64,000 bases of DNA from Methylobacterium phyllostachyos. GTDB lineage: Bacteria; Pseudomonadota; Alphaproteobacteria; Rhizobiales; Beijerinckiaceae. Every line of letters begins with the position of its first letter. The first letter of the stretch is position 1. The position numbers and the translations under genes are program-made. The notes beneath the pieces are model-generated. The model had not been told where the DNA came from. It searched no databases and worked only from the letters and a program-made list of their open reading frames with translations. Positions 17,380-27,193 of the stretch are shown here, in pieces. The stretch lies in assembly GCF_900103445.1 (NCBI RefSeq), contig NZ_FNHS01000006.1, forward strand, positions 278,944 to 342,943. Reading direction: 5' to 3'.

Positions 17380-19131
17380 ATGAATATATTCGCCCTGTTC
17401 GAGGCCCGCGTGCGCGAGGCCCTGGAGGCGCTCACGCGCGCCGGACAGCTGCCCGAGGGCCTCGATCTCGGGCGCGTGGTCGTCGAGCCGCCGCGCGATT
17501 CGACGCACGGCGACCTCGCGACCAATGCCGCCCTGGTTCTCGCGAAGGAGGCGCGGACGAACCCGAAGGTCCTCGGCGAGGCGCTTGCGGCCGAACTGCG
17601 GAGCGATCCGCGCGTGGTCGAGGTAAGCGTTGCGGGGCCGGGCTTCATCAATCTGCGCCTCGCGCCCGAGATTTTTCAGAGCGTCCTGCGCAGTGCCCTA
17701 TCGGCGCCGGAGGCGTTCGGACGGGCGCAGATGCCGGGTGGGCCGATCAATGTCGAGTACGTCTCGGCCAACCCGACCGGGCCGATGCATGTCGGTCATG
17801 GGCGGGGCGCCGTTTTCGGCGATGCCCTTTGCAATCTCTTGGTCGCCGCCGGCCGGAAGGTGACGCGGGAGTACTACATCAACGATGCCGGGGCGCAGGT
17901 TGACGTACTGGCGCGCTCCGCCTTCCAGCGCTACCGCGAGGCCTTGGGCGAGCCCTTCGCTATCGGCGAGGGCCTGTATCCGGGCGATTACCTCAAGCCC
18001 GTAGGCGCCGAATTGGCGCGGAGCCATGGCCGCGCTCTCCTCGACCAGCCTGAGGCTGAGTGGCTGCCGGTGGTGCGCGAGATCGCCCTTGGCATGATGA
18101 TGGACATGATCCGGGCCGACCTCGAAGCGATCGGCATCCGGCACGATGTGTTCTTCTCGGAGCGGACGCTCCAGCAGAGCGGTGCCGTCAAGGCACTCCT
18201 TCAGGAATTACGCGAGCGCGGGCTGGTCTACGAGGGGCGGCTGCCACCGCCCAAGGGTCAGCTCCCCGAGGATTGGGAGGATCGCGAGCAGACGCTGTTC
18301 CGGACCAAGGAGTTCGGCGACGACAGCGACCGGCCGTTGCTGAAGTCCGATGGGTCGTACACCTACTTCGCCTCCGACATCGCCTACCACAGAGCCAAGT
18401 ACCTCGCGGGTGCCACCGAGCTCATCGACGTGCTCGGTGCCGACCATGGCGGCTACGTCAAGCGCATGCAGGCGGCCGTGAAGGCCGTCAGCGACGGCAA
18501 GGCGACGCTCGACGTCAAGCTCTGCCAGCTCGTGCGGCTGTTGCGCGCAGGCGAGCCGATTAAGATGTCCAAGCGGGCGGGTGAGTTCGTGACCCTGCGC
18601 GACGTCATCGATGAGGTCGGGCGAGACGCAATCCGCTTCATGATGCTCTACCGCAAGAACGACGCGACGCTGGATTTCGACCTCGCCAAAGTGGTCGAGC
18701 AATCGAAGGACAACCCGGTCTTCTACGTGCAGTACGCGCATGCCCGGGTGCGCTCGGTTCAGCGGCAGGCCCGGGAAGCGTTTCCCGACGCGGATCTCTC
18801 CGCGTCCGCTCTGCTGGCAGAAGCCGATTTCGACCTGCTCACGGATCCCGGCGAAACCGAGATGATGCGTCTCATCGCCCAGTACCCGCGGGTCATCGAA
18901 TCGGCTGCCGCCGCCCATGAGCCGCACCGGATTGCCTTTCACCTCTACGAAATCGCCTCGGCACTCCATAGTTTCTGGAACAAGGGCAAAGACTTGCCGC
19001 AATTACGATTTGTTAATGCAGCTGACCGAAAGTCGACCTGGGCCCGGCTGGCGCTTGCCGAAGCTCTTCGGAGCACGCTCGCCGCGGGCCTCGCGGTGCT
19101 TGGTGTGACCGCGCCGGACGAGATGCGATAG
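17380..19131 (+). CDS. argS: Arginyl-tRNA synthetase
   Basis: A 583-residue class I aminoacyl-tRNA synthetase. An N-terminal Arg_tRNA_synt_N domain (about 1-90) leads to the HIGH motif in the form [18 protein letters not shown]. The KMSKS-like motif is [16 protein letters not shown], and a C-terminal DALR anticodon-binding domain follows ([13 protein letters not shown]). ATG 17380 is preceded by a purine-rich sequence. It attaches arginine to tRNA-Arg. It is followed after 41 bp by a SPOR gene, as in many alphaproteobacteria. Confidence 0.96.
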   Translation: MNIFALFEARVREALEALTRAGQLPEGLDLGRVVVEPPRDSTHGDLATNAALVLAKEARTNPKVLGEALAAELRSDPRVVEVSVAGPGFINLRLAPEIFQSVLRSALSAPEAFGRAQMPGGPINVEYVSANPTGPMHVGHGRGAVFGDALCNLLVAAGRKVTREYYINDAGAQVDVLARSAFQRYREALGEPFAIGEGLYPGDYLKPVGAELARSHGRALLDQPEAEWLPVVREIALGMMMDMIRADLEAIGIRHDVFFSERTLQQSGAVKALLQELRERGLVYEGRLPPPKGQLPEDWEDREQTLFRTKEFGDDSDRPLLKSDGSYTYFASDIAYHRAKYLAGATELIDVLGADHGGYVKRMQAAVKAVSDGKATLDVKLCQLVRLLRAGEPIKMSKRAGEFVTLRDVIDEVGRDAIRFMMLYRKNDATLDFDLAKVVEQSKDNPVFYVQYAHARVRSVQRQAREAFPDADLSASALLAEADFDLLTDPGETEMMRLIAQYPRVIESAAAAHEPHRIAFHLYEIASALHSFWNKGKDLPQLRFVNAADRKSTWARLALAEALRSTLAAGLAVLGVTAPDEMR

Positions 19132-19172
19132 GCCCCCAGGCCGATGACCGGCGCTGATGTGAGGATGCTGCC

Positions 19173-20537
19173 ATGACGAACGCTTCGCGCGCTCAGGTCG
19201 ATTTGGACGCCCTCGCGCGCGATCTCGACCACGACACCACGCGCGGGCCGGCCAAGGCCGATCCGCTTGCGGAGCTCGCCCGGATCGTCGGGCAGGACGA
19301 CCCGTTCCGCGCCCTCCTGGCAGCCCGTGACCAGATGCGCGCCGCGATGCCGGTGCAGCCGCAGGCCGGCTGGAACGGCCGGGTCGAGCCGAGTTTCGCC
19401 CCCGAGCCGGTCAAGGCCACACCGGCCGACGCCTTCGATCAGTACCTCGCCTCGGTCGAGCAGGATACGCACCAGGACGCCCCCTACGCGCACACAGCTG
19501 ACGCGGTCCAGGACGGCGCCGAGGGCGGGTACGGCGACGATCGCCCGCTCAAGCGTGTGAATCCGCGGCGGCGTCTGGTCTCGGTTGGTGCCGGCATCGC
19601 CGTGGTCGCGGTGGCCGTGACGGGGGCCCTGACCTACAAGGGGATGCACAGCTCCGGCCCAGGTGGCGTCCCGGTGGTGCAGGCCGATCCCACGCCCCTC
19701 AAGGTGGCGCCAAAGGTCGCCGACGGGGTCGAGATCCCCGATCAGAATCGGCAGATCTACGACCCGAAGGGCAAGAGGGACGGCCAGATCAAGATCGTGA
19801 ACCGTGAGGAGCAGCCCGTCGACGTGGCCGAGGCGGCGCGTGCGGCGCAGGGTCCTGCAGCCCCCGGCACCAGCCAGGCCGGCACGACACCGGGCAACAG
19901 CCCGTTCGAGGCGTTTGGCGAGCCCCGGCGCGTTCGGACCGTCGCGGTGAAGCCCGAGACGCCACCCGCGCCTCCGGCGCGCGAAACGCAGGCCGATGCG
20001 GGCCCGTCCCCCATCCCGACAATGGTGCTCCCGGGGGACGAGCCAGCTGCGCCGCCGCCCACCCCGAAGGCGAAGGCGACCCGTCAGGCCGCCGCGAGCC
20101 TGCCGCCGGCGATGCCCGCGCCCGTGGAAGCTCCGCCGGCTCCGACACCGGTCGAGGCGCCGCCGCCGAAGCCCGTGGCCGTGAAGCCGCCGCCGAAAGC
20201 CGCCCAGCGCGTCGCCACCGCGGGCGCGGTGTCGATCCCCGACACGACCGCCAGCACGACGACGTCCGACGACGCGGCCCTCCGCAACGGTCCCGTCGGC
20301 GGCTTCGCGGTTCAGCTCGGCGTGCGCGGCTCGGCCGCGGAGGCCCGGGCCGCGCTGCATCAGATGCAGGGCAAGTTCAACCAGCTCGCTGGCAAGCCCG
20401 AGCTGATCCGGCAGGCGGAGGTCAACGGCAAGACCATCTTCCGCGTGCGGGTTGGACCGCTGGAGAAGGCCGAGGCTTCGAGCCTCTGCAGCGCTCTGCA
20501 GAGCGCCGGCGGTCAGTGCTTCGTCGCGAAGAACTGA
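19173..20537 (+). CDS. SPOR domain-containing cell-envelope protein
   Basis: A 454-residue protein anchored in the inner membrane by one helix (about residues 130-155, LVSVGAGIAVVAVAVTGALT). The cytoplasmic N-terminus is acidic. The periplasmic part has a long Pro/Ala/Lys-rich linker and a C-terminal SPOR domain (about 375-454, GGFAVQLGVRGSAAEARAAL ... FRVRVGPLEKAEA). SPOR domains bind denuded peptidoglycan at division sites. The gene lies between argS and nagZ, a conserved neighbourhood that ties it to cell-wall maintenance. Confidence 0.9.
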   Translation: MTNASRAQVDLDALARDLDHDTTRGPAKADPLAELARIVGQDDPFRALLAARDQMRAAMPVQPQAGWNGRVEPSFAPEPVKATPADAFDQYLASVEQDTHQDAPYAHTADAVQDGAEGGYGDDRPLKRVNPRRRLVSVGAGIAVVAVAVTGALTYKGMHSSGPGGVPVVQADPTPLKVAPKVADGVEIPDQNRQIYDPKGKRDGQIKIVNREEQPVDVAEAARAAQGPAAPGTSQAGTTPGNSPFEAFGEPRRVRTVAVKPETPPAPPARETQADAGPSPIPTMVLPGDEPAAPPPTPKAKATRQAAASLPPAMPAPVEAPPAPTPVEAPPPKPVAVKPPPKAAQRVATAGAVSIPDTTASTTTSDDAALRNGPVGGFAVQLGVRGSAAEARAALHQMQGKFNQLAGKPELIRQAEVNGKTIFRVRVGPLEKAEASSLCSALQSAGGQCFVAKN

Positions 20538-20545
20538 CGGAGTGA

Positions 20546-20570
20546 CCCGTCTGCCGAGTGCGCAGACGGG
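20546..20570 (+). terminator. Hairpin after the SPOR gene
   Basis: CCCGTCTGC and GCAGACGGG form a perfect 9-bp stem with a 7-nt loop, 9 bp after the SPOR gene stop. There is no run of T after it, so it is either an imperfect intrinsic terminator or a 3'-end stabilising hairpin. Confidence 0.6.
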
Positions 20571-20817
20571 GCGAATGAGGACGGGCACGACTGATCATCG
20601 GCCCATCGTCGCGCCGACGTGGTTCTTCCGGAGGGGCGCAAAACCTCCGGGTTTCGAGTCCCCGCAGCAACACCGGACGCCCCGTGCACTACGGGCTCTG
20701 CCCGTGCCGCCGATTCGTCTTGCCGGCTCCCCGTTCCCGCCCGACTTTGCACGCATCGATTCGGCCCGCCCGAGCATGCCGTCCCGCGCATCCCCCGAGT
20801 AGTCCCGAGACGTCCCG

Positions 20818-21822
20818 ATGACCTCCCGTGCCCTGATCCTCGGCTGCGCCGGCAAGTCGCTTTCTGCTGAGGAGGCTGCCTTCTTCCGCGACGTGCGGCC
20901 CTGGGGCTTCATCCTGTTCAAGCGCAACATCGGTACACCCGACGAGGTGCGTGCGTTGACCGGCGCGCTGCGCGACTGTCTCAACTCGGGGACGGCGCCG
21001 ATCCTGATTGACCAGGAGGGCGGCCGAGTTCAGCGGATGGGACCGCCACACTGGCCGGCCTATCCGCCGGGGGGTCGATACGGGCGCCTGAACGGCAGCG
21101 CGGAGACGATCGCGCGGCTCGGCGCGCGCCTGATGGCGCACGACCTCGCGGATGTCGGCATCAACGTCGATTGCGCTCCGGTCCTTGATGTCCCGGCCCC
21201 GGGCTCCCACGACATCATCGGAGATCGGGCCTACGCGACCAATCCAGTCTCGGTCGCCGGGATCGGCCGGGCGGTCGCCGAGGGGCTTATGGCCGGCGGG
21301 GTCCTGCCGGTGATGAAGCACATTCCAGGGCATGGCCGCGCCGCCTGCGACAGCCATCACGACCTGCCGGTGGTCGAGGCAAGCCGCGAGGCGCTGGCCG
21401 CGCAGGATTTCCGCCCCTTCCAAGCGCTCGCCGACCTGCCGATGGCGATGAGCGCCCACGTGGTCTTCACCGCGCTCGACCCCGAGCGTCCGGCGACGCA
21501 ATCAGCCACGGTCATCCGGGAGGTGATCCGTGGCGCAATCGGATTCGACGGGCTGCTGATGACTGACGACCTGTCGATGCAGGCGCTGAGCGGCTCCTTC
21601 CGCGAGCGGGCAGAGCGCGCCTTCGCTGCAGGCATCGATATCGGGCTTCACTGCAACGGCGCGATGGACGAGATGGCGGCCGTAGCCGAAGCCGCACCGA
21701 CCCTCGCGGGACGAGCCGCGGAGCGGGCCGCCGCCGCCCTGGCGCGGCTTGATCGTGCCGGCGACGACCTGGACGTTCCGGAAGCGCGGGCGCGGTTCGC
21801 GGCGGCCCTCGCGGCGGCCTGA
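20818..21822 (+). CDS. nagZ: Beta-N-acetylhexosaminidase (glycoside hydrolase family 3)
   Basis: A 334-residue cytoplasmic enzyme that removes N-acetylglucosamine from anhydromuropeptides during peptidoglycan recycling. The GH3 barrel motifs are clear: PILIDQEGGRVQRM, the catalytic loop KHIPGHGRAACDSHHDLP with the His/Asp general acid pair, and the nucleophile Asp in GLLMTDDLSM. The length is typical. The enzyme pairs functionally with the anhydromuramic acid kinase gene at 25234. In many alphaproteobacteria scpA and scpB follow nagZ, but here tatA follows directly after 134 bp. Confidence 0.95.
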   Translation: MTSRALILGCAGKSLSAEEAAFFRDVRPWGFILFKRNIGTPDEVRALTGALRDCLNSGTAPILIDQEGGRVQRMGPPHWPAYPPGGRYGRLNGSAETIARLGARLMAHDLADVGINVDCAPVLDVPAPGSHDIIGDRAYATNPVSVAGIGRAVAEGLMAGGVLPVMKHIPGHGRAACDSHHDLPVVEASREALAAQDFRPFQALADLPMAMSAHVVFTALDPERPATQSATVIREVIRGAIGFDGLLMTDDLSMQALSGSFRERAERAFAAGIDIGLHCNGAMDEMAAVAEAAPTLAGRAAERAAAALARLDRAGDDLDVPEARARFAAALAAA

Positions 21823-21956
21823 TCCGCGGCCTTCCACCGCCCCTGGCACCGCCCATGCTTGTGTTCGGGCTGCGCGATCCCTAGGTTCGCCCCGAATTCC
21901 TCAACCGGACGTGGCGTCCCGCTCCCGCTTCCTCGGGGCGCACGCAGGAGGTTGCC

Positions 21957-22229
21957 ATGGGCAGCATGAGTATCTGGCACTGGGTTATCGTCGCCGTCAT
22001 CGTCATGCTGCTCTTCGGGCGTGGCAAGGTCTCCGATCTGATGGGTGACGTCGCCAAGGGCATCAAAGCCTTCAAGAAGGGCATGGCCGAGGACGAGACG
22101 CCTCCGGTGAGCCAGACCGTGGCGCCCCCGAGCGAGCCCGTCCGCACCATTCCCCACGCTGCTGAGACCAGCCCCGGCACCGCCATCCCGGCGAGCCACA
22201 TCCCCGGCGGTGAGCGCAAGCCGGTCTGA
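21957..22229 (+). CDS. tatA: Sec-independent protein translocase subunit TatA
   Basis: A 90-residue protein with one N-terminal membrane helix ([15 protein letters not shown]), the conserved hinge [12 protein letters not shown] and an amphipathic helix ([12 protein letters not shown]). A Pro-rich acidic tail follows. TatA oligomerises to form the pore for folded proteins. It starts the tatA-tatB-tatC series; several proteins in this window carry twin-arginine-like signals and are candidate clients (for example 10424, 43318 and 48126). Confidence 0.95.
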   Translation: MGSMSIWHWVIVAVIVMLLFGRGKVSDLMGDVAKGIKAFKKGMAEDETPPVSQTVAPPSEPVRTIPHAAETSPGTAIPASHIPGGERKPV

Positions 22230-22232
22230 GCC

Positions 22233-22251
22233 GACAGTCCTGGGGACTGTC
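22233..22251 (+). terminator. Hairpin between tatA and tatB
   Basis: GACAGTCC and GGACTGTC form a perfect 8-bp stem with a 3-nt loop, 3 bp after the tatA stop. It could partially terminate or stabilise the tatA transcript so that TatA exceeds TatB and TatC; this is inference. Confidence 0.5.
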
Positions 22252-22330
22252 ATGGCGCGTGCGCTGGTGTAGAGCCTGACGGGGCCGGGGTTTCGGTCCG
22301 GTTCCCAAGGGCAGCAGGACCGTCGACGAC

Positions 22331-22882
22331 ATGCTGGACATGAGTTGGGGCGAGGTGATGCTGATCGGCGGCGTCGCCCTCATCGTCATCGGACCGAAGG
22401 ATCTGCCGAAGGCGCTGCGCACCGTCGGACAGATCACGTCGAAGCTGCGCCGCATGGCGGGCGAGTTTCAGATGCAGTTCAACGAAGCGATCCGCGAGGC
22501 CGAACTCGATGATGTTCGGCGTGAGGTCGATGGCATTCGCAACACCGTGCGCAGTGCCGGATCAACCTTCAACCCGGTCCAGACGATCCGCGACGAGCTG
22601 AAGGGTGCTGTTGAAGGTCGGAGTAAGGTTGGGCCCGAGAAGCTGGGCCCGCCGGCATCCGCTGGGGAGACCCGTTCCCTCGCCGACGCGACGGCGCAGC
22701 TGAAGGCCGAGCAGGAGGCTCTGCCCCCGATCCCCGCGCCTGAGGCACCTACGCCGCCGGCCGCAGCGGAAGTGCCGCTCCCGGTGCCGGGCTCCGTGGA
22801 CGATCCGTTCGGCCCGCCGCCTGAACCACCTGTCCAGCACGACGGCTTGGTCGATACGAAGAACGGCGCCGCTGTCCAATGA
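22331..22882 (+). CDS. tatB: Sec-independent protein translocase subunit TatB
   Basis: A 183-residue protein with an N-terminal membrane helix ([20 protein letters not shown], the glycine-proline hinge being typical of TatB), an amphipathic helix and a long Pro/Ala-rich C-terminal tail. TatB and TatC form the receptor for twin-arginine signal peptides. Its stop overlaps the tatC start by 4 bp (ATGA), so translation is coupled. Confidence 0.95.
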   Translation: MLDMSWGEVMLIGGVALIVIGPKDLPKALRTVGQITSKLRRMAGEFQMQFNEAIREAELDDVRREVDGIRNTVRSAGSTFNPVQTIRDELKGAVEGRSKVGPEKLGPPASAGETRSLADATAQLKAEQEALPPIPAPEAPTPPAAAEVPLPVPGSVDDPFGPPPEPPVQHDGLVDTKNGAAVQ

Positions 22883-23679
22883 ACACCGACGCCGATGAGG
22901 CCGAGATCGAAGCCTCCCGGGCACCGCTGCTCGAGCATCTGATCGAACTCCGGGCGCGGTTGATCAAATCGCTCATCGCCTTCGTGGCGATGTTCTTTGC
23001 CTGCTTCTTCTTCTCTCGCGACATCTACAACGTGCTGGTCTACCCCTACACTTCGGTGGTGGGGGCGGAGAATGCCGAGCTGATCGCGACGCATTTTCTT
23101 GAACAGGTCTTCACCAACATCAAGCTCAGCGTGTTCGGTGCGGCGTTCCTGGCCTTCCCGGTGATCGCGACGCAGATCTACGCCTTCGTGGCGCCCGGCC
23201 TCTACCGCAATGAGCGCAAGGCGTTCCTGCCGTACCTCGTGGCAACGCCGATCTTCTTCCTGCTCGGGGCGCTGGTGGTGTTCTTCCTGGCGATGCCGCT
23301 GCTGATCAAGTTCTCGGTTTCGCTCCAGCAGGTGGGGGTTGCCGGAGAGCCGACCATCAAGCTGATGCCTAAGGTGGATGAGTACCTGTCGCTCATCATG
23401 ACGCTGATCTTCGCCTTCGGCATCGCGTTTCAGCTTCCGGTGATCCTCACGCTGCTCGGCCAGATCGGGATCATCGACGCGGCCTTCCTGCGGGAGAAGC
23501 GGCGCTACGCGATCGTGCTGGTCTTCGTGGCCGCCGCGGTGCTGACCCCGCCCGACGTGATCTCGCAGCTCTCGTTGGCACTGCCGATGCTGCTTCTTTA
23601 TGAGGCGTCCGTATTCTCGGTAGCCCGGGTCGAAAAGCTGCGTGCGGCGCGGCGGATCGACGAGGGGCTGGATGCCTAA
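22879..23679 (+). CDS. tatC: Sec-independent protein translocase subunit TatC
   Basis: A 266-residue polytopic protein with six predicted helices. The N-terminal motif [16 protein letters not shown] and the conserved periplasmic [14 protein letters not shown] and [13 protein letters not shown] segments identify it. TatC binds twin-arginine signals. It ends the tat series; a strong hairpin lies 95 bp downstream before the convergent tyrS gene. Confidence 0.96.
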   Translation: MNTDADEAEIEASRAPLLEHLIELRARLIKSLIAFVAMFFACFFFSRDIYNVLVYPYTSVVGAENAELIATHFLEQVFTNIKLSVFGAAFLAFPVIATQIYAFVAPGLYRNERKAFLPYLVATPIFFLLGALVVFFLAMPLLIKFSVSLQQVGVAGEPTIKLMPKVDEYLSLIMTLIFAFGIAFQLPVILTLLGQIGIIDAAFLREKRRYAIVLVFVAAAVLTPPDVISQLSLALPMLLLYEASVFSVARVEKLRAARRIDEGLDA

Positions 23680-23773
23680 CGCGTGAGCATCAGTCGCGGG
23701 CGGTCAGCGAGACCCGGTGCGGTGAGGTCGTTCGCACCGACGCTGCAAGGCCGGCCGAGCCGGATCGGAACGG

Positions 23774-23799
23774 GGAGGCTCACGCGTACGTGAGCCTCC
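23774..23799. terminator. Hairpin between convergent tatC and tyrS
   Basis: GGAGGCTCACG and CGTGAGCCTCC form a perfect 11-bp stem with a 4-nt loop (CGTA). It lies between the converging tatC and tyrS genes and, being symmetric, could end transcription from both sides. There is no long T run on either side. Confidence 0.75.
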
Positions 23800-23838
23800 G
23801 GTCTGCCTGATGCGACGGCACCAGCCGAGCAGCGGCTG

Positions 23839-25110
23839 TCAGGCCACGCGCAGCAACACGTGCTTTTTCTTGCCGAAGGAGAGCTTGATGACGCCCTCCG
23901 TCGTCAGGTCGCCTTGGCCGAGCACGGCCTTCTCGTCCGTCACCGGCACATCGTTGACGCGCAGGCCGCCGCCCTTGATCTGGCGCCGCGCTTCGCTGGT
24001 CGAGGGAACCAGCTTGGCGATATCCGGCCCAAAGGCCGTCAACACGCCAAGCCCTGCTTCCAACGTCGCTGCCGGAACGGTGACGCTCGGCAGGTCGGCC
24101 GCGAGCGTCCCCTCCACGAAGGTCTTGCGCGCCGTCTCGGCCGCCGCCTCTGCGGCCTCGCGGCCGTGCATCAGGGCTGTCGCCTCCGTGGCCAACACCG
24201 TCTTGGCGGTATTGATCTCAGCCCCAGCCAGTGCCGCCAACCGGGCGATCTCGTCCATCGGTAGCAGGGTGAACAGCTTGAGGAAGCGGGCCACGTCCGC
24301 ATCCTCGGTGTTCCGCCAGAACTGCCAGTAATCGTAGGGCTTCAGCATGTCCGGGTTGAGCCAGACGGCGCCCGCGGCGGTCTTGCCCATCTTGGCGCCC
24401 GACGAGGTGGTCAGGAGCGGGCAGGTCAGGGCGTAGAGCTGCGGCGTGCCCATGCGGCGGCCGAGATCGATGCCGTTGACGATGTTGCCCCACTGGTCCG
24501 ACCCGCCCATCTGCATCACGCAGCCGTAGCGCCGGTTCAGCTCGACGAAGTCGTAGGACTGGAGGATCATGTAGTTGAACTCCAGGAACGAGAGTTCCTG
24601 GTCGCGTTCCAGGCGCAGGCGCACGCTGTCCATCGACAGCATGCGGTTCACCGAGAAATGGCGGCCTACATCGCGCAGCATCTCGATGTAGTTGAGCTTG
24701 GTCAGCCACTCGGCGTTGTCGACCATCACGGCGTCGTTCGTGCCCTCGCCGAAGCGCAGGAACCGGTCGAAGGTCTTGCGGATCTCGGCCTTGTTGGCGT
24801 CGATCTGCTCGACGGTGAGGATCTTGCGCGTCTCGTCGCGCCCGGACGGGTCGCCGACCCGCGTGGTGCCGCCGCCCATCAGCGCGATCGGCTTGGCACC
24901 GGTGGCCTGCAGCCAGTGCAGCATCATGATCGAGAGCAGATGCCCGACATGCAGCGAGGGCGCCGTGCAATCGTAGCCGACATAGGTGGTCAGCCGGCCT
25001 TCGAGGGCCGCCGCGTCGATCCCGGCGAGGTCGGAGGTCTGGTGGATATAGCCGCGCTCGGTCAGGATCCGGAGAAAATCCGATTTCGGCGCAAAGCTCT
25101 CGGCGGTCAT
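23839..25110 (-). CDS. tyrS: Tyrosyl-tRNA synthetase
   Basis: A 423-residue class I synthetase. The HIGH motif is [14 protein letters not shown], the tyrosine-site motif is [12 protein letters not shown], and the KMSKS motif is in the form [14 protein letters not shown]. An S4-like RNA-binding domain forms the C-terminus ([17 protein letters not shown]). It charges tRNA-Tyr. It is divergent from anmK with about 120 bp between the starts. Confidence 0.96.
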   Translation of the reverse strand: MTAESFAPKSDFLRILTERGYIHQTSDLAGIDAAALEGRLTTYVGYDCTAPSLHVGHLLSIMMLHWLQATGAKPIALMGGGTTRVGDPSGRDETRKILTVEQIDANKAEIRKTFDRFLRFGEGTNDAVMVDNAEWLTKLNYIEMLRDVGRHFSVNRMLSMDSVRLRLERDQELSFLEFNYMILQSYDFVELNRRYGCVMQMGGSDQWGNIVNGIDLGRRMGTPQLYALTCPLLTTSSGAKMGKTAAGAVWLNPDMLKPYDYWQFWRNTEDADVARFLKLFTLLPMDEIARLAALAGAEINTAKTVLATEATALMHGREAAEAAAETARKTFVEGTLAADLPSVTVPAATLEAGLGVLTAFGPDIAKLVPSTSEARRQIKGGGLRVNDVPVTDEKAVLGQGDLTTEGVIKLSFGKKKHVLLRVA

Positions 25111-25233
25111 GGATACAATCTCGGGTCGCGTGCTGGCGCGACAGGCCGATGGCCCGCATGCTAGCTCGCGCTGGGTTCAGGATACGGCGCGCTCTTAGCA
25201 GGGCGTTGGCCGAAAGGCACGGGGCGGAACGGC

Positions 25234-26367
25234 ATGGCGATGATGCGCGCGATCGGGCTGATGAGCGGCACCTCGCTGGACGGCGTCGACATCGCGCTGA
25301 TCGAGACCGACGGTGAGCGGGTGCACGTGGTCAAGGGCCACAACAATTTCCTGGAGCCGCTGGGGCCGACCGGATATCGCGGCTACGCGGACGACGAGAA
25401 GGCGCTGCTGCGTGCGGCCACGAAGGATGCGGAGTCCGTGCTTCATCCCGGCGATCGGCCCGGCCGCCTGCCGGAGGCGGAGGCCTTCGTCACGCAGGCC
25501 CATGCCGAAGCGGTGGAACGCTTTCTGGAAGAAAACGGCCTGAATGCCGCCGAGATCGACGTCATCGGCTTCCACGGGCAGACCGTGATCCATCGGCCAA
25601 ACCAGCGCCTCTCGATCCAGATCGGCGACGGACAGGCGTTGGCAACGCGGCTCGGCATTCCGGTCGTTTCGGACTTGCGCCGGGCCGATATCGAGGCGGG
25701 CGGGCAGGGGGCGCCGCTGGTGCCGGTGTTCCACAAGGCGCTCGCCGAAGCGTCGGGCTTCGACGGGCCGTTCGGCATCCTCAATATCGGCGGGGTCGCC
25801 AACGCGACTTTGATCGACTCGAAGGGCGGCGTGATCGCCTTCGACACCGGCCCCGGCAACGCCCTGATCGATGAATGGATGCAGGAGCGCGAGGGCAAGA
25901 ACCTCGACGATGGCGGCCGCACCGCCGCCCGGGGCCGGCCGGACGAGCAGCTGCTCGCGTGGCTGCTGACGCACCCGTTCTTCTTCCGAAAGCCGCCGAA
26001 ATCGCTTGATCGGAACTGGTTCTCGCACAAGTTGGCGGGGCAGCTCTCGACGGAGGACGGCGCCGCGACGCTCACCACCTTCACGGCGCGCGCCGTGGCC
26101 CGCGCCCTGGACCACGCCCCCGAGATCCCGACGCGCTGGATCGTGGCCGGCGGCGGTGCCCGCAACGGCGAGTTGGTGCGGCTGCTGAACTACCATCTGC
26201 GCGCCGAGATCACGACGGCCGACGCGATCGGCTGGTCCTCGGCTTATCTGGAGGCGCAGGCCTTCGCCTACCTCGCGGTACGCTCCCTCAAGGGGCTGCC
26301 CATTACGTTCCCGTCGACGACCGGGGTTCGCGAGCCCATGACCGGCGGGGTTCTGGCGCGGCCGTGA
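25234..26367 (+). CDS. anmK: Anhydro-N-acetylmuramic acid kinase
   Basis: A 377-residue ASKHA-family kinase that opens and phosphorylates 1,6-anhydro-MurNAc in peptidoglycan recycling. The phosphate-binding motif GLMSGTSLDGVDIAL, the segment DVIGFHGQTVIHRP and the ATP-site GGGARNGELVRLL are present. Two nearby ATGs (25234 and 25243) are possible. It works downstream of NagZ (20818). Its stop overlaps the next start (GTGA), coupling it to an unrelated-looking DNA-binding-type gene. Confidence 0.95.
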   Translation: MAMMRAIGLMSGTSLDGVDIALIETDGERVHVVKGHNNFLEPLGPTGYRGYADDEKALLRAATKDAESVLHPGDRPGRLPEAEAFVTQAHAEAVERFLEENGLNAAEIDVIGFHGQTVIHRPNQRLSIQIGDGQALATRLGIPVVSDLRRADIEAGGQGAPLVPVFHKALAEASGFDGPFGILNIGGVANATLIDSKGGVIAFDTGPGNALIDEWMQEREGKNLDDGGRTAARGRPDEQLLAWLLTHPFFFRKPPKSLDRNWFSHKLAGQLSTEDGAATLTTFTARAVARALDHAPEIPTRWIVAGGGARNGELVRLLNYHLRAEITTADAIGWSSAYLEAQAFAYLAVRSLKGLPITFPSTTGVREPMTGGVLARP

Positions 26368-26987
26368 GCCTCGGCTACGCGCTTCAGCGGATCATCGAGG
26401 AATACCCGCTCGCCCGGCTCGATCCGCCGGCCGGGCACCCGCTCGCCGCGGTGATCCGGAAGGGCGCGCCGGGTGAGCTGCGCGGCGCGCTGGCATCGAT
26501 CGACGGGCCTTTCCTCGTGAAGGGCAGCCCGGGGCGCGGAGCCAAGTGGGCCGCCGTGCCGTGGATTGCGATCTTCGATCCTGCGATTACCACCAGCGCG
26601 ACCCGAGGCTACTACCTCGTCTACCTCTTCCCGACGCACCGCGAGGCGGTACACCTGTCGCTGGCACAGGGGACGGTGGCGGCCATCCGCGAGCACGGAG
26701 CCGGCGCGGGCGATCATCTCCGGACGAGCGGGGCCATGCTCCGGGCACGCCTCACCGATTTCGCCGACCGGCTGCCAAATGACACCATCAGCCTCGGCAC
26801 GGCGGGCGAGCTGCCGGAGGGCTACGAGGCGGCGCATATCCTGGGGCTCACCTACGATCGCGACGCGCTCGGCGATGAGCGGCGGCTGCGGGCCGATCTT
26901 GCGGTGGCTGTCACGGCCTACCGGGCGCTGAAGGCGCGGGGTGGCCTTACTGAGGAAGGTCGGTCCATGCCGGGGCCCGGCGGTTAG
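26364..26987 (+). CDS. Orphan MrcB N-terminal-type domain (DUF3578) protein
   Basis: A 207-residue protein whose whole length resembles the MrcB_N/DUF3578 domain, otherwise found at the N-terminus of McrB-like restriction GTPases. The family hallmarks are FLVKGSPGRGAKWAAVPWIA, IFDPAITTSATRGYYLVYLF and VHLSLAQGTVAAI. There is no AAA+ GTPase domain and no McrC nuclease gene nearby. In McrB proteins the N-terminal domain recognises modified DNA. Here it is a free-standing protein, started at GTG 26364 inside the anmK stop and followed 2 bp later by a small membrane gene. The family match is from recognised motifs; the role is unknown. Confidence 0.75.
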   Translation: MSLGYALQRIIEEYPLARLDPPAGHPLAAVIRKGAPGELRGALASIDGPFLVKGSPGRGAKWAAVPWIAIFDPAITTSATRGYYLVYLFPTHREAVHLSLAQGTVAAIREHGAGAGDHLRTSGAMLRARLTDFADRLPNDTISLGTAGELPEGYEAAHILGLTYDRDALGDERRLRADLAVAVTAYRALKARGGLTEEGRSMPGPGG

Positions 26988-26989
26988 CG

Positions 26990-27193
26990 ATGCGCAGCGC
27001 GACGTACGTCAACGCAATTGCGGGATCGATCTTCACGGTAGGCGGTTTGGCGCCGATCTTTGCAGTGCTCTACACATCCGGCCCACCGGGCCTTCCGGTG
27101 CCGCTCATCGTCGGATTGTCGGTAATTTGCTGGATCACAAGCGGCACCCTACATTACCCAGCATGGCGCTATCTGAGGGAGTTGCAAGGATGA
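26990..27193 (+). CDS. Tiny two-helix membrane protein (pair 1, first gene)
   Basis: A 67-residue protein with two hydrophobic helices (YVNAIAGSIFTVGGLAPIFA and PLIVGLSVICWITSG), then a basic tail with LHYPAWRYL. ATG 26990 is 2 bp after the previous stop, and its own stop overlaps the next gene by 4 bp (ATGA). It is related to the protein at 34784: both have Asn-x-[IV]-Ala, a [VI]-G-x-x-x-P turn, and a TSG/CTG-x-x-LHY-x-A-x-R motif at the end of the second helix. The function is unknown. Confidence 0.65.
   Translation: MRSATYVNAIAGSIFTVGGLAPIFAVLYTSGPPGLPVPLIVGLSVICWITSGTLHYPAWRYLRELQG

Noticed and set aside
18945..20588. 547-codon minus-strand frame opposite the SPOR gene
   Set aside because: It is rich in Arg and Gly repeats that mirror the Pro/Ala linker of the SPOR protein; not a gene.
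20640..20680. tRNA-like T-loop sequence (GGGTTTCGAGTCCCC)
   Set aside because: No acceptor stem, D-arm or anticodon arm can be drawn around it.
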